From contig NZ_CP019450.1 of the NCBI RefSeq assembly GCF_001983995.1, forward strand, positions 2,108,001-2,172,000: 64,000 nt of DNA. The letters are read 5' to 3'. The position numbers were made by a program, and so were the translations under genes. The number at the start of each line of letters is the position of its first letter. Within the stretch, counting starts at the first letter, position 1. Below are positions 26,549-34,691 of the stretch, piece by piece. Under the pieces are notes generated by a model. It was not told the DNA's origin, did no database searches, and saw nothing but the letters and a program-made list of their open reading frames with translations. The stretch comes from Halioglobus japonicus. GTDB lineage: Bacteria; Pseudomonadota; Gammaproteobacteria; Pseudomonadales; Halieaceae.

Positions 26549-26957
26549 GTACTGGGCCGGGTTACGAATCGTGAAGGGTTGTCCACAGATTTTGTGGATA
26601 AGTCAGTGGGTAAAGTGTTCAACCTGCGGTTCAGCGCAGTATTAGCAGCCCTTATTACAGATTGGTTAAAAAGTGCACAAACGGTAAAAGTATATAAAAA
26701 ACATGTAGATATGGGCTTTACCTTATGTTGGTTTGTTAAAGTGATGGCTAAATATGTGAAACTTTTACTACCACTATTGTTGTGTGCATAACCTTTGCTG
26801 ACGTGCTACCGCTCGTAACCAATCCTGCGCTTTTGGAAACATTTGAGGGTGATTCAAATGTTGGAGAGAGGATTGAAATTCGATTCAACCTTTATTTGTA
26901 GCGTCTGCGAATTCGTCAACTTTTTTTTGCTGTGTTACCGAAATGTTTCGCTGTCAC
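26549..26957. other. AT-rich gene-free region with DnaA-box-like sites
   Basis: No convincing gene is present in this 409-bp stretch, which is visibly AT-richer than its surroundings. It holds two perfect TTATNCACA DnaA boxes on the minus strand, at 26593-26601 (TTATCCACA) and 26783-26791 (TTATGCACA), and a one-mismatch TTGTCCACA at 26579-26587 on the plus strand. Between them lies a run with many A/T tracts. The short open frames here show no recognisable protein and have no ribosome sites. Confidence 0.6.
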
Positions 26958-27314
26958 TCATTGGCCGCGGTACACACAGCCGCTGGTGCAGGTTTCGCGA
27001 ATCTCTACAGCTGACAGCTGCGGGAGTCGCGGGCTGAGTCGGTCCCAGATCCAGCGAGCAATGTTTTCGCTGGTGGGGTTTTCCAGCCCCTCGATATCAT
27101 TGAGGTAGTAGTGGTCCAGTTGGTCGAGTATCGGTTTGAAGGCGGCCTTCAGGTCGCCGAAGTCCATCACCCAGCCAGATTCATCGCCCACTGGCCCGGC
27201 GACTGTCAGCCTCACATGAAACGAGTGGCCGTGTAATCGCGCGCACTTGTGCCCCTCGGGCACGTTGGGCAGTCGGTGTGCGGCTTCGAAGTGGAATTCC
27301 TTGTAGATTTCCAT
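26958..27314 (-). CDS. queD: 6-carboxy-tetrahydropterin synthase (QueD)
   Basis: The 118-residue protein has the QueD/PTPS signature: [24 protein letters not shown] with the three zinc histidines and the catalytic cysteine, then VMDFGDLK and a final conserved [12 protein letters not shown] with the substrate-binding glutamate. It makes 6-carboxy-5,6,7,8-tetrahydropterin in the 7-deazaguanine (queuosine) pathway. The length is the usual one for bacterial QueD. No other que gene is adjacent. Confidence 0.95.
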   Translation of the reverse strand: MEIYKEFHFEAAHRLPNVPEGHKCARLHGHSFHVRLTVAGPVGDESGWVMDFGDLKAAFKPILDQLDHYYLNDIEGLENPTSENIARWIWDRLSPRLPQLSAVEIRETCTSGCVYRGQ

Positions 27315-27450
27315 GGCATCAGGCTCCAGAGAGTGTCGGTTGGGTGCTCGTATTGCGCAGATTTTGAACGATCACTGCTCGCGAATTTTACTACTAAAAT
27401 CAATAGCTTTTCAGGTTTTCAAAAAATTGAAAATTTTTTCGCCGGAACGT

Positions 27451-27478
27451 TTGACACCCCTCGAAGAATCCCTATAAT
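27451..27478 (+). promoter_or_regulatory. Sigma-70 promoter of the tRNA operon
   Basis: A perfect TTGACA at 27451-27456 and a perfect TATAAT at 27473-27478 are separated by 16 bp. AT-rich DNA with A/T tracts at about 27405-27440 resembles an UP element. The first tRNA begins 17 bp after the -10 box. Confidence 0.9.
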
Positions 27479-27495
27479 GCGCATCTCCGGTTCGG

Positions 27496-27571
27496 GGGTG
27501 ATTAGCTCAGCTGGGAGAGCATCTGCCTTACAAGCAGAGGGTCGGCGGTTCGATCCCGTCATCACCCACCA
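27496..27571 (+). tRNA. tRNA-Val (anticodon TAC)
   Basis: The 76-base gene folds as a full cloverleaf. Acceptor GGGTGAT pairs with ATCACCC, the D-arm is AGCTC..GAGC, the anticodon loop CTTACAA carries TAC, which reads GTA valine codons, and the T-arm contains GGTTCGATCC. The CCA end is encoded. It is the first gene of a two-tRNA operon. Confidence 0.97.
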
Positions 27572-27633
27572 ATACCGAAAGGCTTTCGAGGCGCCTGACA
27601 ACGCTTCACTAACAAGAAAGCCGCTACCGTTTT

Positions 27634-27710
27634 GGACCGGTAGTTCAGTTGGTTAGAATGCCGGCCTGTCACGCCGGAGGTCGCGGGTTCGAGTCCCGTC
27701 CGGTCCGCCA
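27634..27710 (+). tRNA. tRNA-Asp (anticodon GTC)
   Basis: The 77-base gene has acceptor GGACCGG pairing with CCGGTCC, an anticodon arm CCGGC-CTGTCAC-GCCGG with GTC for aspartate, and a T-arm GGTTCGAGTCC. CCA is encoded. It is the second gene of the operon, 62 bp after tRNA-Val and just before a strong terminator. Confidence 0.97.
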
Positions 27711-27752
27711 TATACGAAAAAGGCCACCCATAAGGGTGGCCTTTTTCGTATA
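27711..27752 (+). terminator. Rho-independent terminator of the tRNA operon
   Basis: A perfect 19-bp stem with an ATAA loop, flanked by A5 and T5 tracts, begins directly after the tRNA-Asp CCA. The core is AAAAAGGCCACCC / GGGTGGCCTTTTT. It can work in both directions. Confidence 0.95.
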
Positions 27753-28140
27753 TGCGGTACCGGAATGCGGCCTCGAACCAACCTTCGAAAAAATGCGACC
27801 GCAGGAGCATTTTTCACCGAGGCGCTTAGCGCCGAAGCCCCTTAGGGGCGTTAACACCCCGAAGGGTGTTGACGGACATCCCGTCCTTCCCACCCCTAGA
27901 CCAGATCCTTGACCAGGATGGCCTTTTCCGTATACACGTATCCGGAATGCGCAGAGACCCCGCAGGTTCGACAAACGCGCTAGCGTTTGAGATGCCGCAG
28001 GCACCCCGCAGGGGCCGGAGCAGCCCCAAGGCTGTTCTGGTCTAATCCCGTCCGATCAGGCGCTCGGGCGTTTCGTTCATCAGGATGGCCTTTTTCACCT
28101 ATACTTCACTGACACCCAGATCGTCCCGGAGGGTGCCACC
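27753..28140. repeat. Decayed tandem copies of the tRNA-Asp tail and terminator, with a chain of small hairpins
   Basis: No gene is seen. Three units share TCCCGTCC (27694, 27879, 28046) and, 41-44 bp further, GGCCTTTT (27738, 27920, 28087). The first two also share CCGGAATGCG exactly 22 bp after GGCCTTTT. Unit period is about 185 and 167 bp. The first unit is the real tRNA-Asp 3' end; the others are decayed. Short perfect hairpins occur one after another, among them GGCGC-TTA-GCGCC (27821-27833), GCCCC-TTA-GGGGC (27837-27849), AACACCC-CGAA-GGGTGTT (27853-27870) and AAACGC-GCTA-GCGTTT (27973-27988). Confidence 0.7.
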
Positions 28141-28611
28141 ATGACCTCACCATCACGCCACTATGGCCTCGAATTAACGGGCGACGCCCTGTCGATCGTC
28201 ACCAGCAGCAAAAATGGCTTCTTTGATCCGCGCTTTCTGGTCGTCGCGCTGCTGGAGCATGTCGCGCGCGGCGACGGTGAGGTCAGCGATGAGGAGGCCG
28301 CGACCATGCTGGAACTGGTCGCTCGGCACTTTTCTCTGGACGAAACCGCGGCAAAGTCGCGGCTTGCTCACGCCCTGAGTCTATATGCCGGCGATATGGA
28401 TCTCGCGGCCGTCGGGGCGGTGTTGATTGATGTGTTGGAGCCCGTCGATCGTGAAGACGTGATGGTGATGATGCTCAAGGTGGTAGCCGCCGACGGTCGC
28501 CAGGGTGCCGATGAGCTGCGCGCCATCGATGAGGTGGCGGCCCATTTGCAGTTGACGGACGAGGAGCGGCACGCCGCATTCCAGCGATATTTCGCCTGGC
28601 GCGATGGCTGA
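28141..28611 (+). CDS. TerB/DjlA-N-like helical domain protein
   Basis: The 156-residue protein is all helical and of the TerB (tellurite resistance B-like) type. It shows the two pseudo-repeats with LEHVARGDGEVSDEE and KVVAADGRQGADELRAID, where the acidic D-G-x-x-x-x-E pattern forms the metal-binding region. Such domains often accompany membrane stress and signalling proteins. It lies directly upstream of a membrane FHA protein and near a PP2C phosphatase and a Ser/Thr kinase, so a role in that phospho-signalling group is inferred. Confidence 0.82.
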   Translation: MTSPSRHYGLELTGDALSIVTSSKNGFFDPRFLVVALLEHVARGDGEVSDEEAATMLELVARHFSLDETAAKSRLAHALSLYAGDMDLAAVGAVLIDVLEPVDREDVMVMMLKVVAADGRQGADELRAIDEVAAHLQLTDEERHAAFQRYFAWRDG

Positions 28612-28695
28612 CACACGTTTACAGAGTCATTCACATGCCCTCGGCAAAGAACTATATTAGGTGGGTCCTTCGAATAATAAGGCGGTGTTTGCATC

Positions 28696-29414
28696 ATGGA
28701 TGAGAGCGGCAAGGCTACCGGTTCATTTTTTGGCGAATTGCGCAGGCGTAAAGTTATTCGCACCTGCCTACTGTATGTGTTGGTCTGCTGGGGTGCCCTG
28801 CAGGTCTTCGATATTGTCGTTCCCGCCATGGGTTACGATGCAGATCTCGTCTCACGCTACTTCATCTACGCGGCTGTGCTGGGCTTTCCGGTAACGTTCG
28901 CGCTGGCCTGGTTTTTTCAGTTCACTTCACACGGGATTGTTCGCACTCAGTCATTCGTAGAACGGCGTGTGCTGGACAACGTGTCACCGGTTAATGACCG
29001 GCGTCGGTCCGGTGTCTCCAATTTTCTGCGCAAGGGCGAAGAGGCCGAAGAGCATCAGTGGATTGTGTCGGCGGAAACCGGCCGCTAAGTGGGCTTAGTT
29101 ATCCGGTGCATGGCGAGTTGGTCTTAGGCCGTTCCCTGGATTGCGATCTGGCCATTGTGACCCCGCATGTGTCGCGCCAACACGCGCGCCTGGATGAGGC
29201 TGAAGACGGTTTGTACATCGAGGACCTGGGTTCTTCCAACGGCACCGTCGTCAATGGCAAGCGAGCTTCCGGGCGGGTCCGGTTGCGCCACGATGACGAG
29301 CTGCGCTTTCACGATATTATTTTCAGAGTGACCGAAACGCTGACACGCGGCCATAGCGAGCGCCAGGCTTCCAGCCAGACTACCTTTATTCAGGCGCCAG
29401 ACGCGGGCGATTAA
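28696..29414 (+). CDS. Membrane-tethered FHA-domain protein, apparent frameshift
   Basis: The N-terminal part has two transmembrane helices (about residues 22-45 and 58-75) in a module FFGELRRRKVIRTC ... GFPVTFALAWFFQFT known from N-termini of membrane signalling proteins in this clade. The frame stops at 29086-29088, in the middle of the first FHA strand (HQWIVSAETG). The next frame continues PLSGLSYPVHGELVLGRSLD, then SRQHARL and GSSNGTVVNG, which are the phosphothreonine-binding residues. One extra C at 29082-29083 joins them into 239 residues. FHA domains bind phosphothreonine, a good match to the kinase encoded nearby. Confidence 0.82.
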
Positions 29415-29415
29415 T

Positions 29416-30282
29416 CTAGAAGATTTTCAGGGCCACCCAGGCAACAGCGACTGCCGCCATAATGCCCAATAGCAGGAGCACCTTGCTGTCGTGCTCAGTG
29501 TTGTCTTCGCTTTCCGCCTCTACTGCAGGGAGCCCGCCGAGGGTGCCATTGGTCTCGCAGTGGTTGCCATCGCCTTTCTCGCCGATCACCACGACAGTCA
29601 CGTTGTCCCGGCCGCCAGCTTTAAGGGCTGCGTTAATCAAGCCCTTAACCTGGGACTGAACCGTAGTCTCCCGTGTCATGATCTGGGCGATCTGGGTATC
29701 GCTGACTTCGTCAGTTAATCCGTCACTGCACAGAATCAGTTGGTCGCCGTTGTTGAAGTCGCCACGAATACGTCCGGGTGCCACGTTGATCGTGTCGGAT
29801 ACGCCGAGTGACTGCGACAGTACGTTGCGCTCGGGGTGAGCTGCGGCTTGTTCCGCCGTAATAGCACCTCGGGCGAGCATTTCACTGACCGGGTTATGGT
29901 CGCGCGAAATCTGTCGCAATTCACCGTTAAAAAGATAGGCGCGGCTGTCGCCGACCCAGGCAATGTCGTACTCACTTTCGCTGATGAGAGCGGCGACAAC
30001 GGTAGAGCCCATGTTGCTGTCAATGCGGCGATTGATTTCATCCAGTACCGCTCGGTGTGAGCGGTGAATTGCTTCGATCAGAGGCAGGCCTTTGGCAACA
30101 TCTTCCTGCAGAGTGTCGCGCACAATTGCCGCGGCTACTTCGCCGTCTGCATGTCCGCCAACGCCATCGGCTACGAGGTAAAGACGCAGTTCGGGGTCAA
30201 TGAGATAGCAGTCCTCGTTGTGGCTGCGTTTGTGCCCGGGGTGGGTTTCTCCGAAGCTTATTGTTATTTCGTTCTCGATGAT
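29416..30282 (-). CDS. PP2C-family Ser/Thr phosphatase with C-terminal membrane anchor, unusual start codon
   Basis: The protein contains the PP2C motifs: RSHNED near the N-terminus, LVADGVGGHADGE, WVGDSRAYL, LILCSDGLTDEV and GGRDNVTVVVI, which hold the metal-binding aspartates. The last 20 residues form a transmembrane helix. No ATG, GTG or TTG lies between the in-frame stop at 30349-30351 and the first motif; the only conventional start (GTG at 30123) would delete both N-terminal catalytic motifs. The start given is one possible codon (ATC at 30282); CTG 30297 or ATT at 30324/30327 are alternatives. It should oppose the kinase divergently encoded at 30432. Confidence 0.75.
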   Translation of the reverse strand: MIENEITISFGETHPGHKRSHNEDCYLIDPELRLYLVADGVGGHADGEVAAAIVRDTLQEDVAKGLPLIEAIHRSHRAVLDEINRRIDSNMGSTVVAALISESEYDIAWVGDSRAYLFNGELRQISRDHNPVSEMLARGAITAEQAAAHPERNVLSQSLGVSDTINVAPGRIRGDFNNGDQLILCSDGLTDEVSDTQIAQIMTRETTVQSQVKGLINAALKAGGRDNVTVVVIGEKGDGNHCETNGTLGGLPAVEAESEDNTEHDSKVLLLLGIMAAVAVAWVALKIF

Positions 30283-30431
30283 CGTCTTTCTCGACAGCTC
30301 AGCGTTAAAGGAGTGTATACCAATAATCGTGCCTGCAACGCGGAATTTTTACAATCGCAGTGTAATTGTGTGTAGTCGAATTAGTGGCTACTCTTAGCGG
30401 CTATTGGAATAGCGTGACGCATAAGATAAGC

Positions 30432-32716
30432 ATGGCGGACTTCGAGTTACCCGGTTACGAGATCTACGAACGTTTGGGGCGGGCGGCATGGCCTCGGTCT
30501 ATCGTGCGTTGCATCTCAACCTCGATCGTGAAGTGGCGATCAAGGTCATGGAACCGTCGATGAATGTCGATGAAAGTTTCTCCGAGCGCTTTATTCGCGA
30601 GGCGCGAATTTCCGCGCGACTGACTCATCCGCATATTCTGCAAATCTACGACGTCAACGCCTTCGAAGGTCTGAACTACATTGCCATGGAGCTTTTGCCC
30701 GGTGGTGAGCTGGCAGATTTTATTCACGGTGAGATGACTCAGAAATTCATCTACGAAATCACCCAGCAGATGACCGACGCGCTCGACTACGCGGCGGGAC
30801 GCGGCTACGTCCACCGTGACATCAAGCCCAGCAATATCATGCTGCGCGCTGAGGACGATTTCGTACTGGCGGATTTCGGTATTGCCCGTGCTGCGAATTC
30901 CGGAACGCAAATGACGCAAACCGGGCTCATGGTCGGAACCCCCAGCTATATGAGCCCTGAGCAGGCCAAGGGGCACGAAGTGGACGGTCGCTGTGACCTC
31001 TACGCACTCGCCGTACTCATTTACGAGATGCTGACCAAGACGCTGCCGTATGAGTCAGACTCGGCCGTCACCACGGCGGTAAAGCATCTGACAGAAGATA
31101 TCCCCACGCTCCCCGAGCATCTTGCGGCATACCAGGAGTTCATCAACAAGGGGCTGGCCAAGGCAGCTGATGACCGCTTCCAGACCGGTCGTGAGCTGTA
31201 CGAAGCGTTCATGGCGGCCAGCAGTGAGTTTGCGGATGACGATGTGCTCACAGAGGCCGCGGAGCCGCGGCAGGAAAGTGGGTCACTGTCAGCGGTTGAC
31301 GAAAATGACCGCACGTCATTAGCGGGGTTCGAAGCCACTCGATTGAGCCAGGCGTCCGGCGCTGCTGTGTCCAGTTCGAGTTCACAGTCACGGCCTTATC
31401 GCCTGGAGAACAGCCTGCAGCGGGAGCGTCTCGTCAGCGGCACTTACAGCGAAGCCAAAGCGGGCAAGAAGTCCGGTGGCGCCCTCAAGTGGGTGGCTGG
31501 CCTGGCGGTGGTCGCAGGTCTCGGTGTTGGCGGCTATCTGTGGATGCAGGAACAGCAGGGCGGTTCGGCGCGAGATTTACGCAACGTCACTGCGGAGTTG
31601 GCTGCGGCTTACAGTGCCATGAATGCCAACGATTTGAAGGGTGCTGCCAGCGCCTTCTTCAAAGTGCTGAGCCAGGATCGCAATAACGCCGCCGCCAGCC
31701 AGGGGATGTCTCAGGTGGAAACGTTGTACGTAGAGCAGCTGGAGACGGCCATCGCCGAGCGCGATGTCGATCTGGCCAGTGACCTGCTCGAGGACTTTAC
31801 CGGCTATTTTTCCGCCAATCTCAGTATTGAACGACTGACTGCAGAAGTGGCATTGCTTGAGGAAGAGCAAAAGCTGGCTGCGCAGCAGGCGGCATTCGCC
31901 ACTGCACAGGCGGAATCCGCCGCCGAAGCTGAACGCTGGGCGCCCTTTACGGCCGAGCAGAAGGGGAGCTTTCTGACCAGCCTGGCAGCGGCAGAACAGG
32001 CGCTGGGCGACGGTGACCTGGGTCAGGCAGAAGTTTTACTCGCTGAAGCCCAGACTATAGACGAAAATGCCCAGGAGCTTTCACCCCTGCTGGGGCAGCT
32101 TGAAATCGCCCAGGAGGAGGCGGCCCTTGCCGCGGCTGAGTTAGAGCAACAGGTGGACGACTTTATGGCCGATGCCCAGGCCGCTGCACAGCAGGGCGAT
32201 TTCCCAGCAGCGCGTTCTGCCGTTGATGCTGCGTTGGAGGTGATGCCGGATAGCTCCGCCGCATTGACGTTGGACAGTGCACTGCCGGGGATGGAGGCGG
32301 ATTGGCAGGAACAGCAGCTTGCCGCCGAGCAGGCGGCGCGCGCCAAAGCCGAGCAGGAACAGCTCCAGCGCGAAGAGCAGGAGCGCGCGCGTGAAGCGGT
32401 GGCCGCAGCAGAGGATGCCGCCCGTCGCGGTCTGCGTGCGGTTGAGAGCGGCTCCCTGGACGTGGCCCAGGCAGCGTATGATGAGCTTAGCCCCAGCTAT
32501 GCAGAGAATGACACCGTGCAAGGCCTCGGCCAGGCGTTGGTGCAGGGCTATGCGTCTGCGGCTCGCGAACAGATTGATCTGAAAGAGTTTGATGCTGCCC
32601 AGACGCTGGTGGGACAGGGACAGACCGGTTTCCCGAACGATGCCTTGTGGATGGAGCTTGAGGCCGAGATTGAAGCGGGCCGGGCCAACTCCCGTCGCCG
32701 CCTGGGTGCATACTAG
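30432..32716 (+). CDS. Hanks-type Ser/Thr protein kinase with transmembrane segment and helical C-terminus, apparent frameshift
   Basis: The kinase fold is complete: ATP-binding VAIKVM lysine near residue 37, HRDIKPSNIML near 127, DFGIA near 146, TPSYMSPEQ and the RCDLYALAVL segment. A transmembrane helix lies near residues 350-370, followed by about 390 residues rich in Ala, Glu and Gln, predicted coiled-coil or TPR-like. The ATG at 30432 begins MADFELPGYEIYERLGR, but the glycine-rich loop breaks after LGR; GGMASVYRA, the expected next segment, is in another frame. One extra G in the run at 30481-30483 gives 761 residues. Confidence 0.85.
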
Positions 32717-32812
32717 ACCTCACCGTCCCACGAATTCAGTTTGTTCGCAGCGTCCACAGCGATCATTGCCTCTGCTACACTGCAGCTCTTTATCGCATTC
32801 GCTGGAGATAAA

Positions 32813-33862
32813 ATGATGCGTAATCGCGCTCTGCCGCTGATCGCAGTCCTTATGTTGGGCCTTGCCGCGCCTGCCTGGAGCACTTTCGTGCCGCCACGCA
32901 ATCTGGACCCGGCCAATGCGTCTATCCAGATGAACAAAAATTTCCAGCAGGATGCCTGGCTCGTCTACACCTATGACATCGACCACACGGGCACCGTAAT
33001 CAACGCCAAGATCCAGAGTTCCAACGGCGTCCCGGCCGTGGAGCAGGCAGTACTTGCCCAGGTTAATGCCATGCGCTTCGAGCCCGCCTCGCGTAATGGG
33101 AAGCCGGTAAAAGTCTCCGCAGACCCGGTCATCTATACCTGGATTCTCGACAAACCTCGCATCATGTCCGCTGCTTTCGCGGAAAAGTACCGCGCCGCCT
33201 GGAACCTCTATTCAGAAGAAAACTACGACGCCGCCTTCGATATTGCGGTAGAACTCAAGAACTACCCTGGCCGCAATGCCCTGGAAGAGGTGAAGTTCCA
33301 GATTCTCGCCGCGTCGCTGTTCAGCCGCTGGAAGGATGAGGCAGCGGAGTTACAGCACCTGTCACGGGTGCGTGAATTCCAGAATCTGGCGATTAGCAAT
33401 AACTTCAAAAACACCTACATGCCCACCGACCAGTACCTGCAGGTATTGAATAGGGTGGTTACCCTGCAACTGAATGCCGGCATGCTGGCCGACGCAGGCC
33501 GCACGCTCGACCAGATGCAAAGTCTGGGGCGTGGTACCGATACGGTGAACGACGCCGCCCAGCGCTACAGTAAGTCCATAGCGTCGCTGCAGAATGTGGC
33601 TGACATCACGGTGCGCGGTGAGTTACTGCCGCTGTTTCGCGACGGACCTGGATCGCTGAAAATAGGCCTGTCGCGTCAGCGATTCTCCATTTCTGATGTG
33701 CGCGGCCGTATAGGTGGCGTATTCCTGGTGTGTGGTAGTGCCGAGATGCCCCTGCGTCATCCAGCGCAAGAGCCCTGGAGTATTCCGGCAGGCTGGAATA
33801 ATTGCGAGATCGATATTACCGGAAGGGCGGGGACCAGCCTGGTATTGCACCAGTTGAACTAG
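32813..33862 (+). CDS. Exported protein with TonB C-terminal-like domain
   Basis: The 349-residue protein starts with a signal peptide (APAWS-T), preceded by a CTGGAGAT ribosome site. Residues about 40-110 match the TonB C-terminal fold (WLVYTYDIDHTGTVINAK, VNAMRFEPASRNGKPV), used by energy-transducing or periplasmic linker proteins. The rest is helical and resembles repeats, with no other motif. There is no N-terminal TonB-like transmembrane proline-rich linker, so it is probably a periplasmic or lipid-associated protein, and its role is unknown. Confidence 0.75.
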   Translation: MMRNRALPLIAVLMLGLAAPAWSTFVPPRNLDPANASIQMNKNFQQDAWLVYTYDIDHTGTVINAKIQSSNGVPAVEQAVLAQVNAMRFEPASRNGKPVKVSADPVIYTWILDKPRIMSAAFAEKYRAAWNLYSEENYDAAFDIAVELKNYPGRNALEEVKFQILAASLFSRWKDEAAELQHLSRVREFQNLAISNNFKNTYMPTDQYLQVLNRVVTLQLNAGMLADAGRTLDQMQSLGRGTDTVNDAAQRYSKSIASLQNVADITVRGELLPLFRDGPGSLKIGLSRQRFSISDVRGRIGGVFLVCGSAEMPLRHPAQEPWSIPAGWNNCEIDITGRAGTSLVLHQLN

Positions 33863-33881
33863 TCCCTTCGGCTCTGCAGGG

Positions 33882-34691
33882 TCAGGCGCTTAGCAGCTCT
33901 TTAACCCGATCGCGAAAACCCCGGCTGACTTTTAGCTGGGCACCGCCTTCCAGGCCCAGCATGTATTCGCCGTTGCCCAAAGTCTGTGCGCCGTTGATAT
34001 AGCGGGTATTGATAATCGTAGAGCGGTGGATGCGCAGGAACTGTGCCGGATTCAACATGGCTTCCAGTTCTTTCATGGTAATGCGCATGATGTGGGTATC
34101 GCCGCCAGCGTGGATGCACATGTAGTCACCTGCCGCATCAATCCAGTGAATGTCTTCTGCCTTGATCAGGTGAATGTCGCTGCCATCCTTGATGACCAGT
34201 TTTTCAGGCCACTGCTGGGCCGGCGTTTCGTTTTGCGCCATTTGCTCGATCGAGTTGGCACTGGCACCGGTCATGCCCATCATCAGTTCCACCAGACGCT
34301 GCTTGGTCAGTTCGGACTGCTCCTGGCTGTGATGGGCAACTGCCCGATCGATGGCCTCATGCAGGCGATCGTCGTCAATCGGTTTTAGGACATAGTCGAC
34401 AGCATGGACCTTAAAGGCCTCGACCGCATACTGGTCGAATGCCGTGACAAAAATCACCATGGGCATGTTGTCGGTCTGTAGCTGGCGAACCACTTCAAAA
34501 CCGTCAATGCCGGGCATCTGGATGTCGAGAAATACCAGGTCAGGGCTATTGGCGGCAATAGCTTCCAGGGCCTCGGCGCCGTTAGCGCACTCGGCGATAA
34601 CGTCGACCTGGGGAATCTGCTGTAATCGTAGTGACAGGCCGCGACGGGCCAGAGACTCGTCGTCGACAATAATGGCGCGGAGATTGTTCAT
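33882..34691 (-). CDS. LytTR-type response regulator (AlgR-like)
   Basis: The 269-residue protein has an N-terminal receiver domain with the phosphoacceptor aspartate in VFLDIQMPG and the conserved lysine in YVLKPIDDDR, and a C-terminal LytTR DNA-binding domain from about residue 165 (HWIDAAGDYMCIHAG, FLRIHRSTIINTRYI). Its start overlaps the kinase stop by one base (TAATG), so the pair is coupled. The layout matches AlgZ/AlgR of pseudomonads, which control exopolysaccharide and pili. Confidence 0.93.
   Translation of the reverse strand: MNNLRAIIVDDESLARRGLSLRLQQIPQVDVIAECANGAEALEAIAANSPDLVFLDIQMPGIDGFEVVRQLQTDNMPMVIFVTAFDQYAVEAFKVHAVDYVLKPIDDDRLHEAIDRAVAHHSQEQSELTKQRLVELMMGMTGASANSIEQMAQNETPAQQWPEKLVIKDGSDIHLIKAEDIHWIDAAGDYMCIHAGGDTHIMRITMKELEAMLNPAQFLRIHRSTIINTRYINGAQTLGNGEYMLGLEGGAQLKVSRGFRDRVKELLSA

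Noticed and set aside
26549..26957. Short open frames in the AT-rich gap as genes
   Set aside because: They have no ribosome sites, no recognisable composition and sit on the DnaA-box region.
30123..30125. GTG at 30123 as start of the PP2C gene
   Set aside because: It would remove the RxxNED and DGxGGH motifs that every active PP2C needs, and these are encoded in frame directly upstream.
28141..32716. Type VI secretion system
   Set aside because: Kinase, phosphatase and FHA genes are present but no tss/Hcp/VgrG gene lies in the window.
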